This document shows positions 1-10,929 of a stretch of DNA of 64,000 nucleotides, piece after piece. This DNA comes from Arthrobacter sp. PAMC25564 (lineage in GTDB: Bacteria; Actinomycetota; Actinomycetes; Actinomycetales; Micrococcaceae). The notes under the pieces are model-generated. The model searched no databases. It was not told the DNA's origin and worked only from the letters and a program-made list of their open reading frames with translations. The stretch is taken from assembly GCF_004798705.1 (NCBI RefSeq), contig NZ_CP039290.1, forward strand, positions 682,001 to 746,000, given 5' to 3'. The translations under genes were made by a program, and so were the position numbers. How positions within the stretch are numbered: the first letter of the stretch is position 1; every line of letters begins with the position of its first letter.

Positions 1-216
1 GATCGCGACCAGCCGGATGATCGGGTATCCGGCCTCCCCGTTGGGGCCGCCGCGCGGCTTGGGGTACCTGGCCCGGTTGGCCTCGGTGTCGGCCACGGCC
101 ATCTGCGTGCCGTCATGGCCACGACCAGCCGGCCAGCGAACCGGGTCATCTGCCGGGACCCGCACACCGCAGGGCCCTTGAGAAGGGTGAACAGCTCACG
201 CAGCGGGGCCGTGTGT
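1..216 (-). pseudogene. IS4-type transposase fragment, frameshifted
   Basis: Read on the minus strand, two pieces of an IS4-family transposase are visible in different frames. Around 110-216 the frame gives PLRELFTLLKGPAV, typical of the N-terminal side. Around 1-121 another frame gives GHDGTQMAVADTEANR, then YPKPRGG and a segment ending IRLVAI, matching the region around the first catalytic Asp (DGT). The change of frame falls near 115-125. The fragment runs off the window start and stops before the neighbouring IS21 element, so it is a broken remnant. Family assignment is from memory of the motif pattern. Confidence 0.6.
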
Positions 217-1826
217 GATCGACTATCTGTAGGCCGTTTCAGCCAGGAATTTGAGCCAGGTTGGTGGCTTGTTTCAGGCCAAAAGAGCGGTAAGAATCAG
301 GCCAGTCTTTTCTCCTGAAAATCGTTGTTTCGGGGGCTGGCTTGGATAGAGATCACCCGGTGGCCGGGGCCCTTCCTAGAGTGTCAGGGACATGGGCCCG
401 CCACCTCCCGGATAGGTTCCTTACGGCGCTGCCATTGCGAAGCGTATGCGCCGGAAGGGCTGGAAAGCAGATGACGGTACCCATGTCCGTACAAGAAAAT
501 ATCAGAAGGCTCGATTCCCAGGGAGTCCCGGTGCGTGAGATCGCCCGCACGTTGGGCGTCAGCCGTGCTTCGGTGGCCAAGTACGCCGAGCAGGAAGACT
601 TCTCCCCGGCGGCGCCGGCACCGCTGGCCAGGCCCGGCGCCTCGGTGTTGACAGGGTTCGATCACATCATTGAGCGGTGGCTGGGCGAGGACCAGCGCCG
701 GCCGCGCAAGCAGCGGCATACGGCCAAGCGGATCTTTGACCGGCTCGTGGATGAGCATGGTTTCAGCGGCACGTATTCCCCGGTGCAACGCCACGTGAAG
801 AAGTGGACGGCCCGGAACCGGCAGGCCGGGGAGGGCTTCACCGAACTGGTGTGGCCGGCCGGCACCGTGCAGGTCGACTTCGGGCAGGCCGAGGCCATCA
901 TCGCCGGGATCCGGCAGGTCCTGCACATCCTTGTGGCAACCTTCCCGTTCTCGAACATGCGCTTCGTCCAGGCATACCGCGGCGAGACCGCCGAATGCGT
1001 CTGCCACGGGCTGCGCAGGGTGTTCGAGCATGTGGGGGCCGTGCCGAGGCATATGGTCTTTGACAATGCCACGGGTATCGGACGCCGCATCGGGACCAAG
1101 GTCGTGGAGACCAAACTCTTCGGCGCGTTCAAGCTGCACTACCGGGCAGAATCCAGGTACTGCAACCCGTATTCGGGACATGAGAAAGGGAACGTGGAAA
1201 ACGCTGTCGGGTTCCTGCGCCGCAACCTCATGGTCCCCGAACCCGAGGCGGCCACGTTGGCCGGCCTCAACGAAGTTCTGCTGGCCCGGTGCGACGCCCT
1301 GGCCAGCAACACGCACTATCGCAAGGGCCTGCCGCTGGGTGAACTGTTCGCCCAGGACGTGGCGGCATCCCTGGAGTTGCCGGGGGTAGGGTTCGACCCG
1401 GTCCGCTACGAGTCCCGGAAGGCCGACAAGACCCGGAACCTGCTCATCGACGGGAACACCTACGCCGCCGGGCCCTCCTTCCATGGGCGGATGCTGACCG
1501 TGGGGTTGCGCCACGACGTCATCGAGATCCTTGACGAGCATTCCGAACCCGTGAGGTCTTTCCCGCGGGCTTTCGGCCGGCAGACCGAGACGATCTTTGA
1601 ACCAGCGTCTCTGGTCCCGTTGCTGGTGACCAAGCCCGGTGCGTGGTCCCATTCCCCGCTGCGGGCCCTGGTCACCGATCCGGTGCGCGACTGGCTGGAT
1701 CAAGCCACTGCCACGGATCGGCGGCGGCTGCTCAACGCGGTGGATGCCGCGTCCGGATCCGCCGGCTTCGACGCCGCAATGGCCGCTGCCGACACGCTGA
1801 TCCGGCGCGGGGACGCCCCTGACATG
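217..1826 (+). mobile_element. IS21-type element A, left part (truncated)
   Basis: This stretch carries a single IS21-type istA and, upstream of it (about 220-340), a non-coding segment with several short CAGGCCA/TTTCAG-like repeats of the kind that bind transposase at IS21 ends. The exact left end cannot be fixed. The element is cut on the right at 1826 by an IS3-type element and its istB is not found; the istB further right belongs to a different IS21 type. Confidence 0.55.
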
Positions 1827-1856
1827 TGTCAAGCCCCGGGTTTGATGGAGACATTT

Positions 1857-1877
<21 letters not shown>
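471..1877 (+). pseudogene. istA: IstA transposase of IS21 element A, C-terminus replaced
   Basis: Reads as an IS21-family DDE transposase. An N-terminal helix-turn-helix (VPVREIARTLGVSRASVAKY) is followed by an rve-type catalytic core with Asp in VQVDFGQAEA, a second Asp in MVFDNATG and the Glu in HEKGNVENAVGF. The C-terminal domain runs to IRRGDAPD, where the IS3-type element begins at 1827. The last ~17 codons to the stop are therefore foreign, and the usual C-terminal tail is missing. I chose ATG 471, preceded by GGAAAG; ATG 483 is an alternative. Because the tail and istB are lost, it is probably inactive. It normally acts with IstB in cut-and-paste transposition. Confidence 0.8.
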
Positions 1878-3084
<1,207 letters not shown>

Positions 3085-3127
3085 CCTTCCGGGTAACCGA
3101 TGTCTCCATCAAACCCGGTGCGATTCA

Positions 3128-3284
3128 CGAGTCCACCGGCCCTGGATCACCGAGCCGGGGATGTGGGATGCAGTACGACGTCGATGACGGGCCACGGATC
3201 GGCGGGGTGAAGACCGTCACCACCGCCCATGTTGCCGGGGTCGCGTTGCGGAACCAGCGGACCCTGGACTTCGCCCGCTACTAC
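3128..3284 (+). pseudogene. istA: IS21 element B istA, 5' remnant
   Basis: The plus strand holds broken pieces of a second IS21-type IstA that differs from element A. RVHRPWITEPGMW is followed, after a one-base shift, by MQYDVDDGPRIGGVKT, which fits the region around the first catalytic Asp. It jumps at once to VTTAHVAGVALRN and TLDFARYY. In full-length relatives roughly 100 residues lie between these blocks, so an internal deletion is inferred. Coding stops abruptly after the codons for Tyr-Tyr at 3284 and resumes at 7055. Confidence 0.7.
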
Positions 3285-3362
3285 CCGTTTACTGAACTAC
3301 GACACGCGTTTGTGCTGGTTGACGCTTAGTTTCTGGTTCGGTGTCTACGGTCTTGTTTTGTG

Positions 3363-4583
3363 ATGAGCGAAGACGTGGACAGAGACCTGGCTCGACTGTC
3401 GGTGCCGTTGGTAGGGGCGGTTGAGAGCACAGGGGACCCGTGTCGGCCGTGTCGGCTTGTTGATGCCGGAGGTGCGCCGATCGCGGCGGTGTCGGCGTTC
3501 TTCGACGAGTTGCAGGCGGCGGGCAGATCGGCCTCGACGCTGCGTTCCTACGGGATGGACCTGCTGCGGTGGTTCCGCTTCCTCTGGGCGGTCGACGTCG
3601 ACTGGAACCGGGCGAGCCGTGTCGATGCCCGTGACTTCGCCCGCTGGATGCTGGTGGCGGGCAAGCCGCAACGATCGCATTGGCGCAGGCCCGATGAGTC
3701 GGTGCGGCGTTGGTCGAAGCCGGTCCCGTATTCGCCGGCGGTCCGGGCGCACAGCGAGACGGTGCTGCGCCGGTTCTACGACTTCCATCTCGAGACCGGG
3801 ACTGGGCCACTGCTCAACCCGTTGGAGAGTTCACGGCGCGGGGGTCGTGCGCATGCCCATCACAATCCAATGGAGCCCTACCGGAACGAACGGAGCGGCT
3901 TGTTCCGGCCGCGACTTGCCTCGAGGATCCCGCGCAGCATTCCTGACGAGAAGTTCAACGAGATCTTTGCTCGCCTGCCCTCACACCGGGATCGCGCGAT
4001 GGTCGCTTTCTATGTCTCGACGGGGGCCCGGGCCTCGGAGCTACTGTCGGCCCTGCGCAGCGGCGTTGATCCTGGCAGGCAGGTGATCACGGTCATCCGC
4101 AAGGGCTCGGGGGCGAGTCAGGAACTGCCGGCTTCACCTGATGCGTTCGTCTGGCTGCGGCTCTATGAGCTCGAGATGCAAGGGCGTCTGCCAAAAGGAC
4201 GGTCGCAGCCGGTCTGGTGGACGCTGCGGGAGCCCTATCGTCCACTGACCTACCATGCGGCGCACCGAATGTTCGAACGGGCGGTCCGCGCGGCAGGGAG
4301 TGATGCGACGCTCCACGCACTGCGGCATACCGCGGCCTACCGGATGGCTGAGGACCCGAACCTGCCATTGACCGATGTCCAGTTCGTGCTCGGGCACGCG
4401 CTGTTGACGACCACGCAGATCTACCTGAGTCCGCGGAAGCAGGAAGTGATCCGGCGCGTCTTGGACCACCACGAGCAACAGACCCGCCAAGCCCCGCGGC
4501 GGGCGGCTCCAGTTCCAGCGCCGGGCTATGCGCCCGAGACCCTGCAAGTCCTGTTCGGAGGGTCACCATCATGCCTGTCCTGA
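3363..4583 (+). CDS. Tyrosine recombinase (first of pair, about 406 aa)
   Basis: A site-specific recombinase of the phage-integrase family, expected to cut and rejoin DNA at the ends of its own element. The N-terminal SAM-like core-binding domain (about residues 35-110, STLRSYGMDLLRWFRFL) precedes a catalytic domain with Arg in STGARASELL, the HALRHTAAYRM box (His-x-x-Arg), the GHA motif, and the nucleophile Tyr in TQIYLSP. All key residues appear present. The start is ATG 3363; GTG 3360 directly in front is also possible, and the ribosome site is weak. The gene overlaps the next recombinase by 13 bases, so the two are probably co-translated. The size and pairing resemble TnpA of Tn554-like elements. 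Confidence 0.85.
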   Translation: MSEDVDRDLARLSVPLVGAVESTGDPCRPCRLVDAGGAPIAAVSAFFDELQAAGRSASTLRSYGMDLLRWFRFLWAVDVDWNRASRVDARDFARWMLVAGKPQRSHWRRPDESVRRWSKPVPYSPAVRAHSETVLRRFYDFHLETGTGPLLNPLESSRRGGRAHAHHNPMEPYRNERSGLFRPRLASRIPRSIPDEKFNEIFARLPSHRDRAMVAFYVSTGARASELLSALRSGVDPGRQVITVIRKGSGASQELPASPDAFVWLRLYELEMQGRLPKGRSQPVWWTLREPYRPLTYHAAHRMFERAVRAAGSDATLHALRHTAAYRMAEDPNLPLTDVQFVLGHALLTTTQIYLSPRKQEVIRRVLDHHEQQTRQAPRRAAPVPAPGYAPETLQVLFGGSPSCLS

Positions 4584-7006
4584 TCACCGACGATCCCCAA
4601 ACCCAAGACGGTATCTCCGCCGCGCCTGCGCCACTGCTGAGCGGGTCGCTTCGGGCCCGAGCGGCCGACACCGACTGGCCCGCAACGATGCTGGACCGGC
4701 CGGAGGCCTTGACCCGCATGCGATCGCGGCATGCCGAGGCGAGCGATCATATGAGCGTCCCGCGTCAGGGCAGCCGATGGGTTCTCGACTGGCTCGGCGA
4801 ACATCCGGGCGCGACCTGGCAGGAGCGGTGGTTGGCGTCCGGCGTCGAAGCAGCGGGTCGGCCCTGGCGGCAGATTCCCCTGGCCTGGCTGCGAAGCCTC
4901 GGCCGGGAGAGCCGCTGGGATGAGGAGCAGTTCTTCCGTTCCCTTCACATCGTGTTCGGCGCCGACCTGATCCGCCCCTCGCTTGCCTGGTTGAGCGTCG
5001 CGGCGTTCGGGGCCGGATCACTGGGCCGAACGATGGCGGCCATGCGTGATCCCGACGGATTCGCCGAACTGCGGGCCCGATGCTCAGCCGACCCGAAGGT
5101 CGCCCAGGCGGCACTGACCCGTAACCTTTACCGCGCCGCGGCTTTGGTCTCGGCAAAGGGCGGGACGATCAAGGACATCACCCCTGGTGATGTCCTGGAG
5201 ATGTTGGACGCCGAAGCCGACGCGCGCGGCACCAATGTCGGCTCGACCGGCCTGTTCTACCGGCTGCTGCACGAGATGGGCTCCTTCGGACCCGACGCAC
5301 CAGCCACATTGCGTCACTTGCGCGTCGCCGGACAGAAAACCCCTGAAGAGTTGATCGACCAGTACCAACTCTCCTCCCGTCACATCCGCGATCTCTTGGT
5401 CGCCTACCTCAAGGAACGCCAGCCGACTCTCGACTACCGCAGTCTGACCTCGATCGCTTACCATCTGGCCGGCCTGTTCTGGGCCGAGGTGGAGCGCCAT
5501 CACCCCGGCATTGACAGCCTCGTCCTCCCCGCCGGCGTCGCCGGTGCCTGGAAGCGGCGGCTGCGCACCATCACCCGTACCGTCACCGGCCCCGACGGAC
5601 GCAAGCGAAACATCGAAGTCGAGCGGGTCAACTACCGCGAATGCCTGACTCCTGTCCGTGCGCTCTACCTCGACTTGGCACAGTGGGCCCTCGAGGACCC
5701 GGCCCGCTGGGCGCACTGGGTCGCTCCCTGCCCAATCGGAAGGGAGGAGATCGACCGCCGCAAGTCCAAGCGCCACCGCAAGTCCCGCATGGACGCCCGC
5801 ACGCGAGAACGACTGCCGGTACTGCCCGTCCTGGTCGAGAGCGTCAACCGGCACCGGAAGGACGCCGCCGCGCTGCTGGAATCGGCAAACGAGGCTGCCC
5901 CCGGAACGATGTTCACCGCGGCCGGTCAGACACTGATGCGAGTGGCTCCCTCACGATCGGCTGCCGCGAAGATCTGGGCGGTCGACCCCGACACCGGACA
6001 GTGGCGCGATCTGGGCCACGAGGAAGAGCACGCGTTCTGGGCCTTCGCTGCAGTCGAGGTCCTTCGGGCCACCGGGATCCGCGTCGAGGAACTAACCGAG
6101 CTGTCCCACCACAGTCTGGTCCAATACCGGCTGCCCACCAGCGGAGAGCTCGTTCCTTTGCTGCAGATCGCCCCGTCCAAGACCGACACCGAGCGGTTGC
6201 TGGTGGTCAGTCCCGAACTGGCCGACGTCCTCAGCCTCATCATCCGCCGCGTCCAAAACCCCAAGTCCGGAGCCGTTCCGCTGGTCGAGGCATACGACCA
6301 GCATGAGCGAATCTGGAGGCCAGCCGCACCGGTCCTGTTCCAGCGCAGCGACGTGGGCGAGCAGCGGGCGATAAACCCAGGACTGATCCGCGATCTGCTC
6401 ACCGAAGCCCTGGAACAGTCGGGCCTGACCGACCCGGTCACCGGCAAGCCGCTGCACTTCACACCCCACGACTTCAGAAGGCTGTTCATCACCGACGCGG
6501 TCCTCAGCGGGCTGCCGCCGCACATCGCGCAGATCATCGCCGGACATCGCGACATCAACGTCACCATGGGCTACAAGGCTGTCTACCCCACCGAGGCTGT
6601 CGACGCCCACCTGGCGTTCCTGGCCCGCAGACGATCACTTCGGCCGAGCGAGGAGTACCGCACCCCCACCGACGAGGAATGGGAGGAGTTCCTCGGGCAC
6701 TTCGAAAAACGCAAAGTCGCGACCGGGACCTGCGGGCGAGCATTCGGAACCCCCTGCATTCACGAGCACGCCTGCATCCGCTGCCCGATGCTCTGGCCCG
6801 ACCCTGCCCAGCACGACCGGCTCCTCGAGATCCGCGACAACCTCCTCGCCCGCATCGCCGAGGCCGAACGCGAAGGCTGGCTCGGCGAGATCGAGGGCTT
6901 GCAGGTCAGTCTCGCCGGAGCCGAGGACAAACTCGCCCAAGCTCAACGTCGCCGCACAGGCCAACCGACCGTCTCTCTCGGGTTGCCCTCCACCAAGAGA
7001 AATTGA
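4571..7006 (+). CDS. Large tyrosine recombinase (second of pair, 811 aa)
   Basis: This partner recombinase is much longer than ordinary integrases. The catalytic domain lies in the last third: Arg in ATGIRVEELTEL, the box FTPHDFRRLFITDAV (His-x-x-Arg), AGHRDINVTMGYK with the probable Tyr nucleophile. After it comes a Cys/His-rich patch (TPCIHEHACIRCPML) that looks like a zinc-binding site, then a Gln/Glu-rich coiled coil to the C-terminus. The first ~450 residues are not recognisable beyond being conserved in style with such partners. A good GGAGG sits 9 bases before ATG 4571. Only 45 bases separate the stop from the element end, so no third TnpC-like gene follows. Confidence 0.85.
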   Translation: MPVLITDDPQTQDGISAAPAPLLSGSLRARAADTDWPATMLDRPEALTRMRSRHAEASDHMSVPRQGSRWVLDWLGEHPGATWQERWLASGVEAAGRPWRQIPLAWLRSLGRESRWDEEQFFRSLHIVFGADLIRPSLAWLSVAAFGAGSLGRTMAAMRDPDGFAELRARCSADPKVAQAALTRNLYRAAALVSAKGGTIKDITPGDVLEMLDAEADARGTNVGSTGLFYRLLHEMGSFGPDAPATLRHLRVAGQKTPEELIDQYQLSSRHIRDLLVAYLKERQPTLDYRSLTSIAYHLAGLFWAEVERHHPGIDSLVLPAGVAGAWKRRLRTITRTVTGPDGRKRNIEVERVNYRECLTPVRALYLDLAQWALEDPARWAHWVAPCPIGREEIDRRKSKRHRKSRMDARTRERLPVLPVLVESVNRHRKDAAALLESANEAAPGTMFTAAGQTLMRVAPSRSAAAKIWAVDPDTGQWRDLGHEEEHAFWAFAAVEVLRATGIRVEELTELSHHSLVQYRLPTSGELVPLLQIAPSKTDTERLLVVSPELADVLSLIIRRVQNPKSGAVPLVEAYDQHERIWRPAAPVLFQRSDVGEQRAINPGLIRDLLTEALEQSGLTDPVTGKPLHFTPHDFRRLFITDAVLSGLPPHIAQIIAGHRDINVTMGYKAVYPTEAVDAHLAFLARRRSLRPSEEYRTPTDEEWEEFLGHFEKRKVATGTCGRAFGTPCIHEHACIRCPMLWPDPAQHDRLLEIRDNLLARIAEAEREGWLGEIEGLQVSLAGAEDKLAQAQRRRTGQPTVSLGLPSTKRN

Positions 7007-7054
7007 TCATCACCGACACCTCCGAGCATCCCCTTGGGCGAGTTCAGAGAATAC

Positions 7055-7936
7055 GCGGTGACCGTGCTGACCTGCCAGCAAGCGGACCCAGCAACAAAGG
7101 GCGGGGTGAAGCGTCCGTGAAGCTCGCCAAGGCCGACACCGTGCCGAAGGACACCAACCCCCGCGGCGAATAAGCCTCGTTCGCCGAACTGGAGGCAGCC
7201 CGAGCGGCATTCGTGGACGAGGTGAACAACCGTGAGCATCGGGTGACCCGGCGCAAACCGTCGGCCATGCTGGCCGAGGAGGCCCCGCGGTTGCACCTGA
7301 TCCCCAGTACCGCCCGCACGGTCGTGTTCGGGCTAGCCCGCACGGTTCCGGAGAACACCCCGACGGCCGCGTTCGAGAATGCCAAATACTCGGTCCCTGC
7401 GCATCGGTTCGGGGCCCGGGTGTTCGTACGCAGCCATGCGCCCGGGCCCGGCGAGCAGGTCATCATAGTCCACCATGGCACTTCCGGCCAGGTTGAAGTC
7501 GCCTGCCACGACAGGGCACGGCCCGGCAGCCCTGCCATCAACGATGAGCCATTCTCCGCGGCCAAGACCCGAATCTTCGGCGAGCATGACGTGAGGGCCC
7601 GCAGCGCGGACGAGGCCGCCATTCCTTACCATCGGCGAGGGCGCTAGGGCCTGGCTGCCGAGGCCGCCGTGGCCGGGACGGCAGGGATCAACGTGAAAAT
7701 GGCCGAAGCCCTCACGATGGCTAAAGACGCCAACATTGCCCAGATCGACCGGGCCCGGGGCGACGCTGCACTGCCCGGCCGCTTCGCCACCCGGACCCGG
7801 CCTCGATCCTGAACGTCAACATCCGCCGCACCACCACGCACGTCGCCAACGATGCGACCTCCCTGACCCAGGCAACAGGCGCCTGGGCAGCGATCGGCGA
7901 CCCAACCGCCAGCAATGCCACCGCGGAGGATGCCCG
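7055..7936 (+). pseudogene. istA: IS21 element B istA, 3' remnant
   Basis: Continues the istA interrupted at 3284. Pieces in changing frames read AVTVLTCQQADPATKGG, EASVKLAKADTVPKDTN, then after a stop FAELEAARAAFVDEVNNREH and RRKPSAMLAEEAPRLHLIP, on to a long open frame to 7647, and finally a piece with INVKMAEALTMAKDANIAQ. These are the C-terminal half of an IS21-type IstA, including the glutamate region. At least one in-frame stop (7171) and several shifts make it non-functional. Confidence 0.75.
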
Positions 7937-8562
7937 ATGGGCCGGGTCACCACGACCAACACCGCCGCTCCACGACTGCCCGCGGATCTGGAGGTCCTGA
8001 TGCGGTCCCTGAAAATGACCCCTGCCCGGGCGCTGGCCCCGGAACTGATCGCGGCTGCCCGGGCGCAGCGCCGGGAACCGGTCGAGGATATCAAGGCACT
8101 CGTCGCCGAAGAAGCCGCCGGACGGGCCCGGTCCATGCTCGCCTCCCGCCGGAAGGCCGCAGGCTTCCCGGCCGGGAAAACCTTCGACGCATGGGACCCC
8201 GCCGTATCCTCCGTCCCGGCCCCGATCCGGCAGACGTTGGGGGCCGTGGAATGGATCACCCGGCGGGAGAACCTCATAGTCTGCGGCGGCTCCGTCACCG
8301 GGAAGACGTTCTTTCTCGAAGCCCTCGGCGTCCTGATACGGGTCCACCGCGCCGATGACAGCGTCACCCGGGCTGTGTCCTGGATCCTGCGCGCCGAGCT
8401 TGTGGTCATTGACGATATGGGCCGGTGGCAATGGACGCCGGCGAAGGCCTCTACAGGGTCGTTGACCGGCTGCTGCACCACGCACACGTGTGTCAGACCA
8501 GCGGCGATTCCGTCCGCCTCACCCAGGCCCTCGCCCGAAAGGGAGTAACCCGGGTGAACTGA
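7937..8562 (+). pseudogene. istB: IS21 element B istB, degenerate
   Basis: The frame from ATG 7937 matches the IstB helper ATPase: LPADLEVLMRSLKMTPARAL, RRKAAGFPAGKTFDAW, then a P-loop region reading CGGSVTGKTFFLEALG. The family norm is GPSGTGKT, so a conserved Gly has become Val. The Walker B segment LVVIDDMG is present, but the following part is collapsed and shifted (a piece reading VVDRLLHHAH appears in another frame), ending near 8562. IstB would assist IstA in target selection; this copy cannot. Confidence 0.8.
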
Positions 8563-9678
8563 CCAGCCCAACGATGGCCAACCCCGCCGGCACCCGGGGT
8601 CATTCCCGCGACAGGATCGCAGTGATGTTCGCCCCCGGTCAGCGCTGTGGGGCAAACACGCGTCCGGTCGACGCTGCCCGTCTACAGCAGATGGTTCAAC
8701 AGCGGAAGCAGTGCACGGCCCTCCTTCTTGTTGCCGATATTCCAGTTCGACTACTTCGCGGAAGCACTGTTGGTCCCGCAATCGGGCCCCCACCACGGAA
8801 ACTCTGCTGACGTCAGAGCGCCCGCCGGGACGACAAAACCCAGAACCATCGTTTCAACCGGCGGCCCGCGATTGCCTCGGCATAGGCGCAAGCTGGACTA
8901 GATCGATTAGGAGCAGGCTGTTTTGGCGTAGCTTTACCAGTTCCTGTGCGAGTTTCCCTCGAGAATGGGCCCCTCCTGCAGGCGGGCCACGCACCCGCTC
9001 GCAGGGCCGAAGAGGACCCCGGGATTGGCGGCCTTGGCGGCCTTGATCCGCAGCCGGGAGGCCTCGCGTTGGGCGAGTCTTCACGGGAGAGGAAGGGATC
9101 AGATCTTCCTCGTGCGACCAGACTGCGTCCCGGGAATGGTCCCCCAGCCGACCGAATCCACCGCTGACGTTCCGGCGCATCATCGCGACCCGGACCACTC
9201 GGACGGGATCTGTCACCGCCGGGTGACGGCCCGGATCCGGACGCAGCCGCGATGAGCACCCCGTTGGGTTCCAGCCCCAGGGATCCGGCGAACGCGGCCC
9301 CGGGTTCTGTGGGTCGACGGTGGCAGATGCCGGATTCGTTGTCAGAGCAGTTTGGATGGCTCGGCCTGCGGGCGCTGCAGGCTGGCCCTCGTTGGGAGTG
9401 TGGCCGTGGTTCCGTCATGGGCTGGCGTTGGGGAATGTTCAGACGAACCGGGATAGCCCGCAGGAGTGCTACCAGGGTGTCCGCGGACCTGTCCCCCGGA
9501 CGTTGGGCCTGGTGGAGACATCATCGGGGCTGCGTCGTAACCTCTGTTGCTGTCCCTGTCCGATGGGCTGACTGCCCGAAGTCCACGTTGATTTAGGGTG
9601 GGCGGCAGAGGCATCTAAAGGACATCCGATCGGCACGCGCCGGGTCTGGCGTGAGCGGGAATATCCGGAGGATATTTC
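8563..9678. other. Stretch without a supportable gene
   Basis: No frame here has a recognisable domain, a good ribosome site and consistent codon use. The left part (to about 8820) may contain the right end of IS21 element B. The remainder could be decayed mobile or intergenic DNA. Several open frames of 80-200 codons on both strands look like GC-rich noise. Confidence 0.5.
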
Positions 9679-9699
9679 TGTGGATAACTGTGTGGATGG
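9679..9699 (-). promoter_or_regulatory. DnaA-box-like pair
   Basis: TGTGGATAA (9679-9687) is a perfect complement of the DnaA box TTATCCACA; TGTGGATGG (9691-9699) has two mismatches. They are 12 bases apart start to start. Confidence 0.45.
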
Positions 9700-9788
9700 G
9701 TTTTCCCGCGGCAGTATCGGAGGCAGTTGCGCGGGCATTCCGTTTCACGGCCGTTGTGCTGTCACGGCAGCTTCTTCATGTCGCTTTG

Positions 9789-9804
9789 GGTTTCACGTGA
9801 AACA
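9789..9804. promoter_or_regulatory. parS: parS site 1
   Basis: GGTTTCACGTGAAACA matches the bacterial parS consensus TGTTTCACGTGAAACA at 15 of 16 positions. parS is the ParB binding and loading site for chromosome segregation. Confidence 0.85.
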
Positions 9805-10050
9805 TGGATATGCCGGGGTTACCGCCATACTGCTCGAGCCCTGCCGCTAGCTGAGTCCACGTCAGCGGGCCAATTTTCCCCGAGATCTCGCGGTTTTCTG
9901 GGTTTTCGAACGTTACTCATTACCTCGCGGCTTCAGCACCAAACGGGCGCTCCGATACGTGGTCCGGTTCACCCTATTAGGCCCGCTTGGCAATGGGCGC
10001 GCGGGCAACGGACCCACGGTCACACCGGCTGTGAGCAATACCTCAATACC

Positions 10051-10084
10051 TGTGGATAACGGTGTGAATAACTTCTGTGGAGAA
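10051..10084 (-). promoter_or_regulatory. DnaA-box-like triplet
   Basis: TGTGGATAA (10051-10059, perfect), TGTGAATAA (10063-10071, one mismatch) and TGTGGAGAA (10076-10084, one mismatch) follow one another at 12-13-base spacing on the same strand. This regular spacing suggests real DnaA binding. Whether the site is part of oriC or a titration site cannot be decided here. Confidence 0.5.
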
Positions 10085-10393
10085 CTCGAGGAAGCAGTCC
10101 CTGAAGATACGGTGATTAACTGGAGAACGAGCCGGATTGCCGGAGCATACGAGTGTGAATCCCTTTCTTCACGGTTCCCCACTCGGCAGCAGCCCCTTGC
10201 CCCTCAGAGAGCGGGCGACCAGCCAACAGGTGCCCCGGGACGGCACTGTGGCTGGTCCGCCAATGACATAGAGCCAGATCGGGCAGGAGGCACGGCCACT
10301 CGGGAGAACGGCAAGTGCAGTCCGGTGGCCGGGCGAGCGGCTTAGGCGACTTGTAATGGTCCATGTTTCCTAAGAGTTCCCGGCCCTGCAGCA

Positions 10394-10409
10394 TGTTTCA
10401 CGTGAAACG
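10394..10409. promoter_or_regulatory. parS: parS site 2
   Basis: TGTTTCACGTGAAACG, 15 of 16 consensus positions. Confidence 0.85.
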
Positions 10410-10566
10410 GAACGTCACGCGGCATACGAGTCAACCTCGGCCTGGACAGAATATGATAGGAATATTTCAGATAGTGCTATTGAGCGACATCCAGCCCAGA
10501 GAGATAGTCCCCTGTCGTGAAGCGAGGAACCGGCCGATGTCTTGGCCGGAGAGAGCCGGCAAAGAA

Positions 10567-10582
10567 GGTTTCACGTGAAACA
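10567..10582. promoter_or_regulatory. parS: parS site 3
   Basis: GGTTTCACGTGAAACA, 15 of 16 consensus positions. It sits at the start of the first 121-bp tandem repeat. Confidence 0.88.
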
Positions 10583-10687
10583 TGTGCCGGGCGTGCTGGC
10601 CACACCGGCCCCCCATGACTAAGCGGCTTGCAGAAACTCGAGAGGCCGGTCTGCAATTGCGGTGATGCCCGCACCTCCGCCGTCCGG

Positions 10688-10703
10688 TGTTTCACGTGAA
10701 ACA
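10688..10703. promoter_or_regulatory. parS: parS site 4
   Basis: Perfect 16-base parS palindrome, 121 bases after site 3. Confidence 0.93.
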
Positions 10704-10808
10704 TGTGCCGGGCGTGCTGGCCACACCGGCCCCCCATGACTATGCGGTTCACAGAAACTCGAGAGGCCGGTCTGCAATTGCGGTGATGCCCGCACCTCCG
10801 CCGTCCGG

Positions 10809-10824
10809 TGTTTCACGTGAAACA
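10809..10824. promoter_or_regulatory. parS: parS site 5
   Basis: Perfect 16-base parS palindrome, 121 bases after site 4. Confidence 0.93.
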
Positions 10825-10929
10825 TGTGCCGGGCGTGCTGGCCACACCGGCCCCCCATGACTAAGCGGCTTGCAGAAACTCGAGAGGCCGGTCTGCAATT
10901 GCGGTGATGCCCGCACCTGCGCCGTCCGG

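Larger units (their letters stand above)
3285..7054 (+). mobile_element. Two-recombinase transposable element inserted in istA
   Basis: The segment interrupts the istA of IS21 element B precisely between codons: left of it the reading is LDFARYY (to 3284) and right of it AVTVLTCQ (from 7055). Removing 3285-7054 rejoins a normal istA. TAC flanks both junctions (3282-3284 and 7052-7054), so the crossover may lie in that triplet. A short inverted CTGAACT is found near both ends (3292-3298 and 7041-7047). Cargo is absent: only two overlapping tyrosine recombinase genes are present, as in Tn554-like or recombinase-operon elements. Confidence 0.75.

Noticed and set aside
384..1832. Long open frame on the minus strand opposite istA
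   Set aside because: It mirrors the codon structure of istA, has no family features and reflects high GC only.
9252..9596. Open frame of 114 codons between the IS21 remnant and the parS region
   Set aside because: No ribosome site, no similarity that I can recognise and poor codon pattern.
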